NCBI RefSeq assembly: GCF_964199965.1
Contig: NZ_CAXMZT010000008.1
Coordinates: 1-64,000, forward strand
Source: JAFIFT01 sp020051095
GTDB lineage: Bacteria > Pseudomonadota > Gammaproteobacteria > Legionellales > Legionellaceae
DNA length: 64,000 bases
Direction of reading: 5' to 3'
Part shown: one piece after another, positions 18,750-26,970 of the stretch
Layout: each line of letters begins with the position of its first letter
Position numbering within the stretch: position 1 is the stretch's first letter
Made by a program: the position numbers and the translations under genes
Notes under the pieces: generated by a model
The model's database searches: none
Told to the model about the DNA's origin: nothing
Seen by the model: the letters and a program-made list of their open reading frames with translations, nothing else

Positions 18750-19493
18750 CTAATTAAGCAAAATAGACTCTAAGCCATACATCAAGCCATCTAAATTCAT
18801 CACTGACTGACAAGCCAATATCACCCCTGGCATAAAGCATTGTCGGTCGATGCTGTTGTGGGTGATGGTTAACGTTTCACCTACCCCACCAAATTCGACG
18901 GTTTGCCTGGCAATGATGCCTGGTAAACGAAGGGAGTGGATGGGGATTTGGTGGCTTAACCCTCCTCGTGCCCCTGGGACTAATTCTTTTAAATCGAGTT
19001 GATTGGGATTGACCTTGCGGGCAATTGCAATCATTTCGGCTGTTTTAATGGCTGTACCTGAAGGCGCATCGAGTTTTTGTTGGTGATGGGCTTCGATGAT
19101 TTCAACTTCACTAAAGTGTGCGGCAGCTAATTTGGCAAAATGCATCATTAACACCGCGCCTAAGGAAAAATTTGGCACGATTAAAGCCCCTAGATTTAAC
19201 GCTTGGCATTGCTTTTTTAGTTGATTGATTTGCTCATCGGTTAATCCGGAGGTGCCAATGACGGGTCTTGCGCCCTGTTGAATAATGATTTGTGCATTAT
19301 CCCATGCGCAATCAGCCCTGGTTAAATCCAACACCACATCGGCCTGGTGAGCGTTGATTAACTGGCCTAAATTATCCTGGCGACCAGCTTGCGCAACTAA
19401 GTCAAATTGGGAATCATTAGCCAGCGTTTCACACGCTAAGGCCCCCATTTTGCCATTAGCGCCATTGACAATAATACGAATTTTTGAAGACAC
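18750..19493 (-). CDS. dapB: 4-hydroxy-tetrahydrodipicolinate reductase
   Basis: DapB catalyses the second committed step of the diaminopimelate/lysine pathway. The 247-residue product has the cofactor motif VNGANGKMG, the GTSGLT loop, VPNFSLGAVLMMHFAK, the catalytic segment EIIEAHHQQKLDAPSGTA (His-His and Lys of the active site) and SLRLPGIIARQTVEFGG. The start codon is GTG at 19493 with AAGGA upstream. It is convergent with the SDR gene and followed upstream by a small membrane gene on the same strand. Confidence 0.95.
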   Translation of the reverse strand: MSSKIRIIVNGANGKMGALACETLANDSQFDLVAQAGRQDNLGQLINAHQADVVLDLTRADCAWDNAQIIIQQGARPVIGTSGLTDEQINQLKKQCQALNLGALIVPNFSLGAVLMMHFAKLAAAHFSEVEIIEAHHQQKLDAPSGTAIKTAEMIAIARKVNPNQLDLKELVPGARGGLSHQIPIHSLRLPGIIARQTVEFGGVGETLTITHNSIDRQCFMPGVILACQSVMNLDGLMYGLESILLN

Positions 19494-19531
19494 GGTGAGT
19501 CCTTATTTAACGATATGATTTGAGGGGAAAA

Positions 19532-19774
19532 TTACTCCGATTCACTTTCGGATTGAGATTGTGAGTTTTGCTCTTGGCTGGATTTGGATTTTCTTTTCGC
19601 ATCAAATTCATAATATTCTCGCACAGACCCAATTGCCATATGCGCTGCAAATGGCCAACCAATAACCGTAACCTGCATTACTAAAGCCACAACTGCCCCA
19701 GCCGGATTATCGCTTAATAGCATGGCAACCCATGGGAAAAATACGGCAATCAGGTATAAAAAGAATTTTTTCAT
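19532..19774 (-). CDS. Pmp3/YqaE-like small membrane protein
   Basis: This 80-residue protein has two membrane segments (FLYLIAVFFPWVAMLL and VVALVMQVTVIGWPFAAHMA) separated by a short DNPAG turn, the layout of the Pmp3/YqaE (UPF0057) family of stress-related membrane proteolipids. The C-terminal third is hydrophilic and ends in a Ser/Glu/Gln-rich tail, unlike the shortest members. It is upstream of dapB by 38 bases on the same strand, perhaps co-transcribed. The family match is moderate, by pattern only. Confidence 0.7.
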   Translation of the reverse strand: MKKFFLYLIAVFFPWVAMLLSDNPAGAVVALVMQVTVIGWPFAAHMAIGSVREYYEFDAKRKSKSSQEQNSQSQSESESE

Positions 19775-20311
19775 AGTCCTCGCTCCTTTTTTAGCTAGGA
19801 GTAATACCTAATCTAAAACAGATTGTAATTATTATAATTCTAGTATAAACGATAGCCTTTAAACTTCAAAGGCTGAGTGAAGCAGGGGGCTCGGAATAAA
19901 AGCAATTGATAATACGTAAACGTTTGCGTTACCGTCTGCGTTACTGAGATATCTTGAATCCAGCAATAAAACTTGATTAACTCATTAAAATCATTTAGTT
20001 ACGATCAAAAAATACTATCGCTAATGTCTTCTAACTTTAAATAGCCAGGTTTCCAATTGACATAATTAAATTCGGTAACGCAGACGCTAACGTTTACGTT
20101 TACGTTTACGTATTTGTTCAACTAATTGGTTAGTGATGCCCCAATAGAAGGTTGCATCCCCCTACAAAATATTGTAAATTAGCGACTTCGAATTGATTTG
20201 AACTGGCAACCAACAACGCAATACGCCGAATGACCCTCTTGCTATTAGTGTAAATAACTATCACGTTGTTGTTGCTTTTAATTAAATGGTAAATAAGTTA
20301 GGTAACCTTGC
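19775..20311. other. 537-base gap between Pmp3-like gene and proQ
   Basis: No gene is supported. The gap contains the 204-base inverted-repeat element at 19911-20114 and the promoter region of proQ. Confidence 0.5.
19911..20114. repeat. 204-bp inverted-repeat element with hexamer repeats
   Basis: The left arm (19911-19944) begins AATACGTAAACG and ends GTCTGCGTTAC. The right arm (20075-20114) is its inverse at both ends, with identical 12- and 11-base blocks, but has extra copies of the hexamer GTTTAC between them. About 130 AT-rich bases separate the arms. No coding capacity was seen. It could be a MITE-like relic or a structured RNA. Confidence 0.6.
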
Positions 20312-21058
20312 ATGAGAAGACAACCGCTCCATCCCCGCACCGCTGTGCTTAATCAAAAACAACAAAATTTATCCAAGGTGGCCCGGTACGCTGCTTTGAA
20401 TTGGTTGAAAGCACAATTTCCTGAAGCTTTTGATAATAGTCTACGTATACGACCTTTAAAAGTTGGCATTATGGATGATGTGCTTGCTCACGCGGATGCG
20501 GCTCAAAAAGCAGGGATTTCAAAAAGCAAATTACGTGAAGCCGTGGTTGTTTTTACCCGCCGCATTGATTATCTAACCTGTTTAAAAGCAAAAGAAATGC
20601 GTGTTGATTTACAAGGTGAGTCTGTGGCCCCTGTCACTGAAGAAGAAGCTGAAAAAGCCTCTCTCAAAATTCGTAAACGTGTTGAAAAAGCAGCACGCAA
20701 TGCGCGCAAACAATTGGCTGCGAAAGTTGCTGCAAGCCATAGTCCTCGCTCTAGTTATACATCCCAGCCTCTATCCATCGATCACAATCGCAGTGCATTT
20801 GAATATGGTTCTAATGCCTCGAGCACTTCGCATAAACGTTCCTATACATCCGGGCATGACCAGCGCAATCAATACGATGATCGTGATGTCGACTATTTCC
20901 CTGAAAGAGAACAACGAAAAGCACCGCAACAAGCCGCTTCGGTCGTGGTCAAACACAAACAGGTACGTCAATTTGATCCCAATGCGGTTGCACGCCTCAA
21001 AGAAAAATTGGGCATTAGCCGTAATAAAGAACAAGCCACGGAAGAAGTCGATCATTAA
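20312..21058 (+). CDS. proQ: ProQ/FinO-family RNA chaperone
   Basis: The 248-residue product has a ProQ/FinO RNA-binding domain at about residues 20-125: an ALNWLKAQFPEAF helix, LRIRPLKVGIMDDVLA, and the characteristic KSKLREAVVVFTRRIDYLTCLKA segment. Proteins with this domain bind structured sRNAs and 3' ends of mRNAs. The rest is a charged linker with KIRKRVEKAARNARKQLAAK, then a Ser/Tyr/Arg-rich disordered region and a short terminal helix (VARLKEKLGIS). It is an obvious candidate partner for sRNAs. It stands 100 bases before the EAL-HDOD gene. Confidence 0.85.
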   Translation: MRRQPLHPRTAVLNQKQQNLSKVARYAALNWLKAQFPEAFDNSLRIRPLKVGIMDDVLAHADAAQKAGISKSKLREAVVVFTRRIDYLTCLKAKEMRVDLQGESVAPVTEEEAEKASLKIRKRVEKAARNARKQLAAKVAASHSPRSSYTSQPLSIDHNRSAFEYGSNASSTSHKRSYTSGHDQRNQYDDRDVDYFPEREQRKAPQQAASVVVKHKQVRQFDPNAVARLKEKLGISRNKEQATEEVDH

Positions 21059-21157
21059 ACTATCTGGGTCCTAACTTGGAAACTTCCTATTTTCTTGCCG
21101 GATAAATTTCTAAATTTTGACTATAGTTAAGAATGATAGGCTAACTAGGAAGTTAGA

Positions 21158-22315
21158 ATGATAATAAAGAGACCCATCTACGACCAACAATTAAAAAATG
21201 TCGCCACCGAAGTGATCATTAAGGAAACGATTGATGATCAAATGAAACTGGAAAAAGAATTAGTTAATCTCATTCATGCCTCTGATACCAATCAACCGTT
21301 ATTTGTTCCTTATATCCTAAAGCCAATTTTTGAATTGGGTGATCATTCGTTTGAAAATCCGGTTATTTTTAAAGTGAGGGCTAAAGATGTTGGGGAATCA
21401 CTACCCCTAGAGGAAATTAAGGAATCCCCACACTCCATCGCTTTGTTGGTTGAAACACCTCAACAATTGGCCTGGTTAAATTTTGCTGAATATATTGCGC
21501 TGAGTGAGTTTTTGATGAGTCAAGCGGATGTGACTCGCGTGGTTGAATACAGTAAATCAAATCATCGAAAAGTCATTGGCTATGGATTATTACAACCACA
21601 AAATTTTGACCGATGCAAATCGATGTCCATGGATTTTTTCTGTGGTGATTTTATCATGAAACCCAATGAACAAAATTGCGATAATACTGCTTCTAATAAG
21701 CTCACCGTCATTGAGTTAATTAATAGGCTACAGCAAGACGATGTTGATTTAAACATGGTGATTAAACTAATTCGAGCAGATCCCCTTCTGAGTTTTCAAG
21801 TACTTCGGGTTGCCAATTCAGTGGCATTCTCAGGCGTTCAGTCCGTTGATTCCATCGATCAAGCAGTGGTCAGACTGGGGTTAAAAAACCTAAAGCATTG
21901 GGTCATGGTATTGTCGATGAATAATATCTCCTCCAAGCCAATTGAGGTCGTTGAATCCGGATTGATTAGGGCGACCATGGCAAAAAAAATTGCTGAAAAG
22001 CAGGGTAAAATAGAACAAAAAAGCGCGTATACCGCAGGCTTATTGTCGGTTCTTGACAGCCTACTTGATATGCCCATGCCTAAAATCATGGAAAAAACGG
22101 CCTTAGATGAGGATGTTCGAGCGGCCATTCTTGACAGAAGTGGCGAATTAGGTGAATTATTAACAAGTGTGGTTGCCTATGAAGAAGGGCTTTGGGATTC
22201 GTTAGCGAGCGATCAAATATATGGGGTTGATTTAAGCGAAATATACATTGAGTCATTAGAGTCCGTCACCCAGGAAAAACAAACACTTCAAGGCTCGATG
22301 AAAAATAATGAATGA
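21158..22315 (+). CDS. EAL-HDOD (YuxH-type) signalling protein
   Basis: The 385-residue product opens with a degenerate EAL domain (IIKRPIYDQQLKNVATEVII, then YGLLQPQNF and FFCGDFIMKP, the remnant of the usual GYxFxxP), which lacks the catalytic acidic residues. An HDOD domain follows (about residues 180-360: LTVIELINRLQQDDVDLNMV, LSFQVLRVANSVAFSG, SIDQAVVRLGLKNLKHWVMVL). This is the layout of YuxH/CdgJ-type regulators, which work by protein contacts and not as c-di-GMP enzymes. The ATG has an AGGAAG site. The RDD gene begins 12 bases after its stop. Confidence 0.85.
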   Translation: MIIKRPIYDQQLKNVATEVIIKETIDDQMKLEKELVNLIHASDTNQPLFVPYILKPIFELGDHSFENPVIFKVRAKDVGESLPLEEIKESPHSIALLVETPQQLAWLNFAEYIALSEFLMSQADVTRVVEYSKSNHRKVIGYGLLQPQNFDRCKSMSMDFFCGDFIMKPNEQNCDNTASNKLTVIELINRLQQDDVDLNMVIKLIRADPLLSFQVLRVANSVAFSGVQSVDSIDQAVVRLGLKNLKHWVMVLSMNNISSKPIEVVESGLIRATMAKKIAEKQGKIEQKSAYTAGLLSVLDSLLDMPMPKIMEKTALDEDVRAAILDRSGELGELLTSVVAYEEGLWDSLASDQIYGVDLSEIYIESLESVTQEKQTLQGSMKNNE

Positions 22316-22327
22316 TCACGGGTTTAT

Positions 22328-22696
22328 ATGCGAACACTATTAGCCACGTTCTATGATGGGCTCATTATACTCAGTTTTATGATTCTCTTAAGCTTTCCAA
22401 TCATCGTTTTCAACCATGGCCAAGCTGTGCCTCCCGGCGATAAACGCTATGTTGCTTTTCTCTTAACCGTTGCCTTTTGCTATTTGTGGGGCATGACAAA
22501 ACTTTCCGGTCAAACCCTTGGCATGAAAGCCTGGCGAATGCACTATCAATTTTGCAATGCAAAACGCTTGTGGATTCGTTTATTAATTCGCTATTTTCTG
22601 TTTCTGCCTGTTAGCTTATTTTGCCTATTCAATGCTCAAAAACGTGAAAATCAATTGAAGAAATATTGTGGGATTATTAAGTACTTACAGAATTAA
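22328..22696 (+). CDS. RDD-family membrane protein
   Basis: The 122-residue product is an RDD-family integral membrane protein with three hydrophobic segments: one after the opening MRTLLATFYDG (whose Arg and Asp are the family signature), one with YVAFLLTVAFCYLWGM, and one near the C-terminus. The loop phrase LSGQTLGMKAWRM between segments two and three is diagnostic for the family. Function is unknown; some RDD proteins are Na+/H+ antiporters. It follows the EAL-HDOD gene closely and is probably in its operon. Confidence 0.82.
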   Translation: MRTLLATFYDGLIILSFMILLSFPIIVFNHGQAVPPGDKRYVAFLLTVAFCYLWGMTKLSGQTLGMKAWRMHYQFCNAKRLWIRLLIRYFLFLPVSLFCLFNAQKRENQLKKYCGIIKYLQN

Positions 22697-22735
22697 GCGT
22701 GAACTACCGTGTTTCCAAGACAAACTGAGCCTGGA

Positions 22736-23365
22736 TTATCTTGGGTTTGTTTTCCCCTGGCTGCCTGAGTGACTTGCACGAAATATATCTCTCGGTGAGC
22801 CAGCGGGATAGCCATAACCACGCTCGCTCAAGCGGGATAATGTCTCAAGATAGACCTCACCCCATCGACCGGGATCAAAGTTGACGACGACGACATTTTC
22901 TTCCAGGTTAATGACCGATGAAAAAGCATATCGTTGTGCAAGCAAATGGCCTTCAAAGGCGATTTCGACTTCGGTTTGGGGATCAACGCCTCCGGTTCGT
23001 AATCGCTCAATCAATAAATAAATCATTTTCTCAATCGTATAATTCAAGCGACACATGGAACGCCCTTGGCTAAACCCCGTCACGCCTTTCGATGTGACGA
23101 GGATATTCCCCCAATCACAGATATCATACACAAATTCATATTCATTATCGGAAATCTTTTCTGGCTTATGGATTACTGGCGCATGGTATGACTCAATGCT
23201 AGGCGAAATAACATGCATACCAAAATCAGCCCACTCTTGCCAAAGAAAATACACGGCCGCCGTTAGCTCATCGCCAGACAAGGCATTCAAAGACACATCA
23301 AGCAATTGATCGATCGATGGATCAACGATTTCTTCAGTCGAAGGGGGCGTTTCATTGTCGGCCAT
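22736..23365 (-). CDS. hypothetical protein, about 209 residues
   Basis: I do not recognise this protein. It has no signal peptide or membrane helix. The N-terminus is acidic (MADNETPPSTEEIVDPSID); the body is a mix of helices and strands with a compact core (YEFVYDICDWGNILVTSKGV, IEKMIYLLIERLRTGGVDP, VVVVNFDPGRWGEVYLETL) and a basic, probably disordered C-terminus. The size and acidity would fit a small adaptor or chaperone, such as those of Dot/Icm coupling complexes, but no motif shows this. It lies convergent to the RDD gene and 85 bases past the panC end on the same strand. Confidence 0.7.
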   Translation of the reverse strand: MADNETPPSTEEIVDPSIDQLLDVSLNALSGDELTAAVYFLWQEWADFGMHVISPSIESYHAPVIHKPEKISDNEYEFVYDICDWGNILVTSKGVTGFSQGRSMCRLNYTIEKMIYLLIERLRTGGVDPQTEVEIAFEGHLLAQRYAFSSVINLEENVVVVNFDPGRWGEVYLETLSRLSERGYGYPAGSPRDIFRASHSGSQGKTNPR

Positions 23366-23450
23366 ACAGTTATCTCATTTCATCCGGTTAACTCTAATTG
23401 TAGTCAGTTTTTACAATGCTGTCATGTTTTCCAGAATCTTAAGTGGGCGT

Positions 23451-24212
23451 TTAATTGTTTGGTCGATTATCAATTAATCGAACACCATCGATGTTAACAG
23501 CAACTAACCGACGGTCACCTAATTCCTCAAGATATTCAACCTCAAACCCAGCATCAAGAAAACGCTGTCGATGCACGTCAATGGCGACTTCCATCGCAAA
23601 AATTTTTGCAAATTGGCTTGCTTTTTCTCTGCCTTGAACAGACAAACGGGTATTACGAGAGCTAAATGGCAAACCATCCGCTTCACGATAAGTTGGCACG
23701 CCTATCACGTCAACTGGCATAAAAAAGGCGTTTACCATGCCCTTTATTAACTGTAATTGCTGGTAATCTTTTTCGCCAAAATAAGCCCTATCGGGTCGGA
23801 CTAATTGGAGTAATTTCATCACAACGGTTAAAACACCGGTAAAATGGCCCGGCCGAAAACGATCCTCACAGCGATTTTGCTCGGCTGTTGAATTCACTTG
23901 AAACAAGTAACCATCGGCATAGATGTCTTCTGTGGATGGCAAAAGACAAAAATCAACGCCTAATTGCTGCAAACGGCTTAAATCCTCTTCAATTGTGCGG
24001 GGATAATTGGCAAAATCGTTGCGATCATTAAATTGTTTGTCATTGACAAAAATACTGACAACCGTGATATCGTTTTCCTGGATGCTCTGTTTGATTAATT
24101 GACTATGACCGTCATGTAGATTCCCCATGGTTGGGACAAAGCCAATGCATTTTCCAGTGTTTAATTGTGGCTGAATTGACTGCCAGTGAGAAATGAACTT
24201 AACCACCTGCAT
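23451..24212 (-). CDS. panC: pantothenate synthetase
   Basis: PanC joins pantoate and beta-alanine with ATP. The 253-residue product has the HIGH-like VPTMGNLHDGHSQLI motif, the FVNDKQFNDRNDFANYPRT pantoate segment, YFGEKDYQQL and the SSRNTRLS loop in place of the more usual SSRNxYLS. The C-terminal region is shorter than in the longest members but complete. The ATG at 24212 has GGAGGAG; the frame extends upstream to 24314 only by running inside panB. The start overlaps the panB end by 14 bases, so the two are coupled. Confidence 0.95.
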   Translation of the reverse strand: MQVVKFISHWQSIQPQLNTGKCIGFVPTMGNLHDGHSQLIKQSIQENDITVVSIFVNDKQFNDRNDFANYPRTIEEDLSRLQQLGVDFCLLPSTEDIYADGYLFQVNSTAEQNRCEDRFRPGHFTGVLTVVMKLLQLVRPDRAYFGEKDYQQLQLIKGMVNAFFMPVDVIGVPTYREADGLPFSSRNTRLSVQGREKASQFAKIFAMEVAIDVHRQRFLDAGFEVEYLEELGDRRLVAVNIDGVRLIDNRPNN

Positions 24213-25032
24213 AGCTGTGCTCCTCCAACGGGAATTGACTCTTACGAACGTCATGACAAAATTGTTCCAAGCCCGATTGAATGAATTCGCCGGCTTGAAC
24301 ATATTCTTTAACAAATTTCGGTTTATTTTGATTTTGCAGCCCTAATAGATCATGCCATACTAAAATTTGACCATCACACCCAGGGCCCGCGCCAATGCCG
24401 ATGAGGGGAATTGAGACGGTTTGTTGAATTTTGTAGGCCAAATCCTCGGGAACACACTCTAATACGAGCGCAAAGCAGCCAACTTCAACTAACGCCTTTG
24501 CTTGCTCGATAAGATGCATTGCCTCTTTTTCACTTTTTCCCTGCACACGATGTCCACCGAGCTGATGAACCGATTGAGGGGTTAAACCAATATGCCCCAT
24601 GATGGGGATGCCACTTTTGACCAGATGAGAAATACTGGTTAATGCATCGATATCCGCCCCTTCTAATTTAATCGCATGGGCGCCTGCTTGCATCAATTGC
24701 CGACAGGCGTCAACCGTATCAGCAAGCGACTGTCGATAGCTTAAAAAGGGAAGATCCGCAATGAGCAGTTGGGATCCTAACCCTCTTGCCACGGCCCGCG
24801 TGTGCATCACCATCATTGGCATGGTCGCCATAACGGTGGTGTCATACCCATGAACAACCATGGCAACCGAATCTCCGACTAATACGGCATCGATATCCGT
24901 ATTGGCTACGATAACGGCGCTGGGGTAGTCATAACAAGTGACTAAACATAAGGGTGTGTGATTATCTTTCTGCTGTTGGAAATAATGGATGGTTTTTGGC
25001 TTTCGTTTACCGGAAAAGGGTACCTGTCTCAT
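24199..25032 (-). CDS. panB: 3-methyl-2-oxobutanoate hydroxymethyltransferase
   Basis: PanB makes ketopantoate from 2-oxoisovalerate and methylenetetrahydrofolate, the first step to pantothenate. The 277-residue product shows LVTCYDYPSA, VLVGDSVAMVVHGYDTTV, the metal-site acid in GAHAIKLEGAD, MGHIGLTPQSVHQLGGHRVQG and the IGIGAGPGCDGQILV loop. The ATG at 25032 is preceded by GAGGA and starts at the family position. It leads the panB-panC operon; panD is not in this window. The promoter must lie in the divergent region shared with the hydrolase gene. Confidence 0.95.
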   Translation of the reverse strand: MRQVPFSGKRKPKTIHYFQQQKDNHTPLCLVTCYDYPSAVIVANTDIDAVLVGDSVAMVVHGYDTTVMATMPMMVMHTRAVARGLGSQLLIADLPFLSYRQSLADTVDACRQLMQAGAHAIKLEGADIDALTSISHLVKSGIPIMGHIGLTPQSVHQLGGHRVQGKSEKEAMHLIEQAKALVEVGCFALVLECVPEDLAYKIQQTVSIPLIGIGAGPGCDGQILVWHDLLGLQNQNKPKFVKEYVQAGEFIQSGLEQFCHDVRKSQFPLEEHSYAGG

Positions 25033-25107
25033 GATCAAGTCCTCAAAATGATGGTTAAATCTTGCATTTGTAATCTTTCGTCGCTGCAAATGTCAGCGCG
25101 ATGTCAA

Positions 25108-25164
25108 ATACCTGTGATCGCTACGTGGCATATAAATCCTCGCCTTTTCAGCGATCACGGGTAT
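25108..25164. repeat. ATACCCGTGATC palindrome, copy 1
   Basis: ATACCTGTGATCGCT at 25108-25122 is the inverse of AGCGATCACGGGTAT at 25150-25164 with one mismatch. It lies between divergent panB and the hydrolase gene. The arms match the palindrome at 55406-55443. Confidence 0.6.
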
Positions 25165-25204
25165 ATACTATACTCCATTCAAAATTTCTAACAAGCAAAT
25201 TATC

Positions 25205-25870
25205 ATGAATAGCCAAATTCATCTCGCCATGCAATCCCCCGGGGAACACCCGCTTAGCTTATCCGGGGTGGTTGGCAATTTAGAAGCCATGTTAACGGTG
25301 CCTTCCGATGCCCATCCCAATATATTATTGTTTCTTGGCCACCCTCACTCCCTCCAAGGCGGCAGTATGACCAATAAGGTAGTGACGACGTTAGCGCGTG
25401 CGGCAAAAGAAATAGGTATGGCAAGTTTGCGTTTTAATTTTCGTGGCGTTGGCCATTCACAAGGTGAATTCGATAATGGCATCGGCGAAAGCGAAGACTT
25501 AATCAAGTTAGTACGCCAAGTTGAACAGGATAATCCCGCCTGTGAGTTTATCTTTGCAGGTTTCTCCTTTGGTTCTTATGTCAGCTATCGAGCAGCATGC
25601 CAATGTCCCCACCGCTTACTTCTTTCTATCGCTCCCCCTGTGGAACGCCATAACTTCTTGTCTTTCACGCCAGCACCTTCGCCTTGGGAAATTATCATGG
25701 GGGATGCCGATGAGGTGGTTCCGTTTTCTGCTGTTGAAAATTTCGCTAAAAATCATACGCCGCCGATACCGATGCACCGGTTTGCAGACACGGGGCATTT
25801 TTTCCATGGTCAATTAGTCAAATTAAGGCAGACACTTGAGCCCCTATTTCAACGAGTCCTCATCCAATGA
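25205..25870 (+). CDS. alpha/beta hydrolase
   Basis: The 221-residue product has the alpha/beta hydrolase fold in a subgroup marked by GHPHSLQGGSMTNKVV, LRFNFRGVGHSQGEFDNGIGE and the nucleophile elbow GFSFGS; the acid is in GDADEVVP and the histidine in DTGHFFHG. All three catalytic residues appear present. The substrate is unknown. Its stop overlaps the zapE start by four bases, and the three genes through trkH run as one unit. An extended -10-like sequence (TATACTAT) lies just upstream at about 25163-25170. Confidence 0.85.
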   Translation: MNSQIHLAMQSPGEHPLSLSGVVGNLEAMLTVPSDAHPNILLFLGHPHSLQGGSMTNKVVTTLARAAKEIGMASLRFNFRGVGHSQGEFDNGIGESEDLIKLVRQVEQDNPACEFIFAGFSFGSYVSYRAACQCPHRLLLSIAPPVERHNFLSFTPAPSPWEIIMGDADEVVPFSAVENFAKNHTPPIPMHRFADTGHFFHGQLVKLRQTLEPLFQRVLIQ

Positions 25871-26967
25871 ATGCCCTGGTAGAACGCTATCAACACGCAG
25901 TTAGCCAGGGTGAAATTGAGTTTGATGCAGCCCAGTTGGCGGTATTGGAACATTTGCAAACCATTCTCACAGATATCCATCAAAACCGTGCTTGGTCATG
26001 GTGGCCTTGGCAGCAAAAACCCCGAACTCGGGGCTTATATATTGTTGGCCCAGTTGGGACGGGAAAGACATTTTTAGTCGATTTATTTTTTCAACATTTA
26101 CCGAAAGGCTATGGGAAACGGTTTCATTTTTTGCATTTCATGCAGCTGGTTGATCAACAATTAAGGCAACGACAAGGGCAAATGGATCCATTGCGCAAAG
26201 TCATCAAATCATTCGCCAAAGAAACCCGCTTACTATGTTTTGACGAATTTGCCGTGGATGATGTCGCTCATGCCATGATATTAGCGGAACTGCTGGATGA
26301 ATTTTTTGCTAATGGTCTAATATTCGTGGCAACGTCCAATACCACACCGGATAACTTATATTTAAAAGGCGTTCAGCGCCAACGATTTATCCCAGCCATT
26401 GAGGCAATCAAGAAACACTGTGACATTAAAACCCTCATCGCCCAACGCGATTATCGCACAGGGCGGACTATCCATATCGAAACTTACATGCACCCCCTTT
26501 CACAAGCCCATCAGGAATTGTTAGTCAAACAATTTGATTTGTTAGCGGTCAATCCCCAAGCCAAGCAATGCCTGATTGTCCAAAACCGCGAAATCCACTG
26601 TGTGAAACAAGCCGACAATATCATCTGGTTTGAATTCGAGCAGATTTGCCAAGTCCCAAGAAGCCAGCTCGATTTCTTAGAATTAAGTCGACGGTTCTCA
26701 ACCTTTGTGATTAGTAAAGTGCGGCAAATGGGGCCAAACGATACCAGACAGGCGATACTATGGATACAGCTTATTGATGTACTTTATGATCAAAATCGTC
26801 GTATCATTGTCAGTGCCGAAGTCGATATTGATTCCCTTTACACGGGGGGAGAAATGGCACGTGATTTTAAAAGGACAATCAGCAGGCTTCATGAAATGCA
26901 ATCGACGGATTATCAACACAAAATGGGTTATATTTCATCAACGCAGCTGATTCAACCGGAGGAATAG
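25867..26967 (+). CDS. zapE: cell division ATPase ZapE (AFG1 family)
   Basis: The 366-residue product is an AFG1/ZapE-type ATPase. It carries Walker A in IVGPVGTGKTFLVDLFF and Walker B in LLCFDEFAVDDVAHAMIL, plus the SNTTPDNLYLKGVQRQRFIPAI segment typical of the family. E. coli ZapE acts at the Z-ring during late division and under oxygen-limiting or heat stress. It overlaps the upstream hydrolase gene by four bases, and trkH follows after only three bases. Confidence 0.93.
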   Translation: MNALVERYQHAVSQGEIEFDAAQLAVLEHLQTILTDIHQNRAWSWWPWQQKPRTRGLYIVGPVGTGKTFLVDLFFQHLPKGYGKRFHFLHFMQLVDQQLRQRQGQMDPLRKVIKSFAKETRLLCFDEFAVDDVAHAMILAELLDEFFANGLIFVATSNTTPDNLYLKGVQRQRFIPAIEAIKKHCDIKTLIAQRDYRTGRTIHIETYMHPLSQAHQELLVKQFDLLAVNPQAKQCLIVQNREIHCVKQADNIIWFEFEQICQVPRSQLDFLELSRRFSTFVISKVRQMGPNDTRQAILWIQLIDVLYDQNRRIIVSAEVDIDSLYTGGEMARDFKRTISRLHEMQSTDYQHKMGYISSTQLIQPEE

Positions 26968-26970
26968 CGG

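Noticed and set aside
20091..20110. GTTTAC hexamers as a CRISPR array
   Set aside because: The hexamers are direct tandem copies without spacers, and no cas gene is present.
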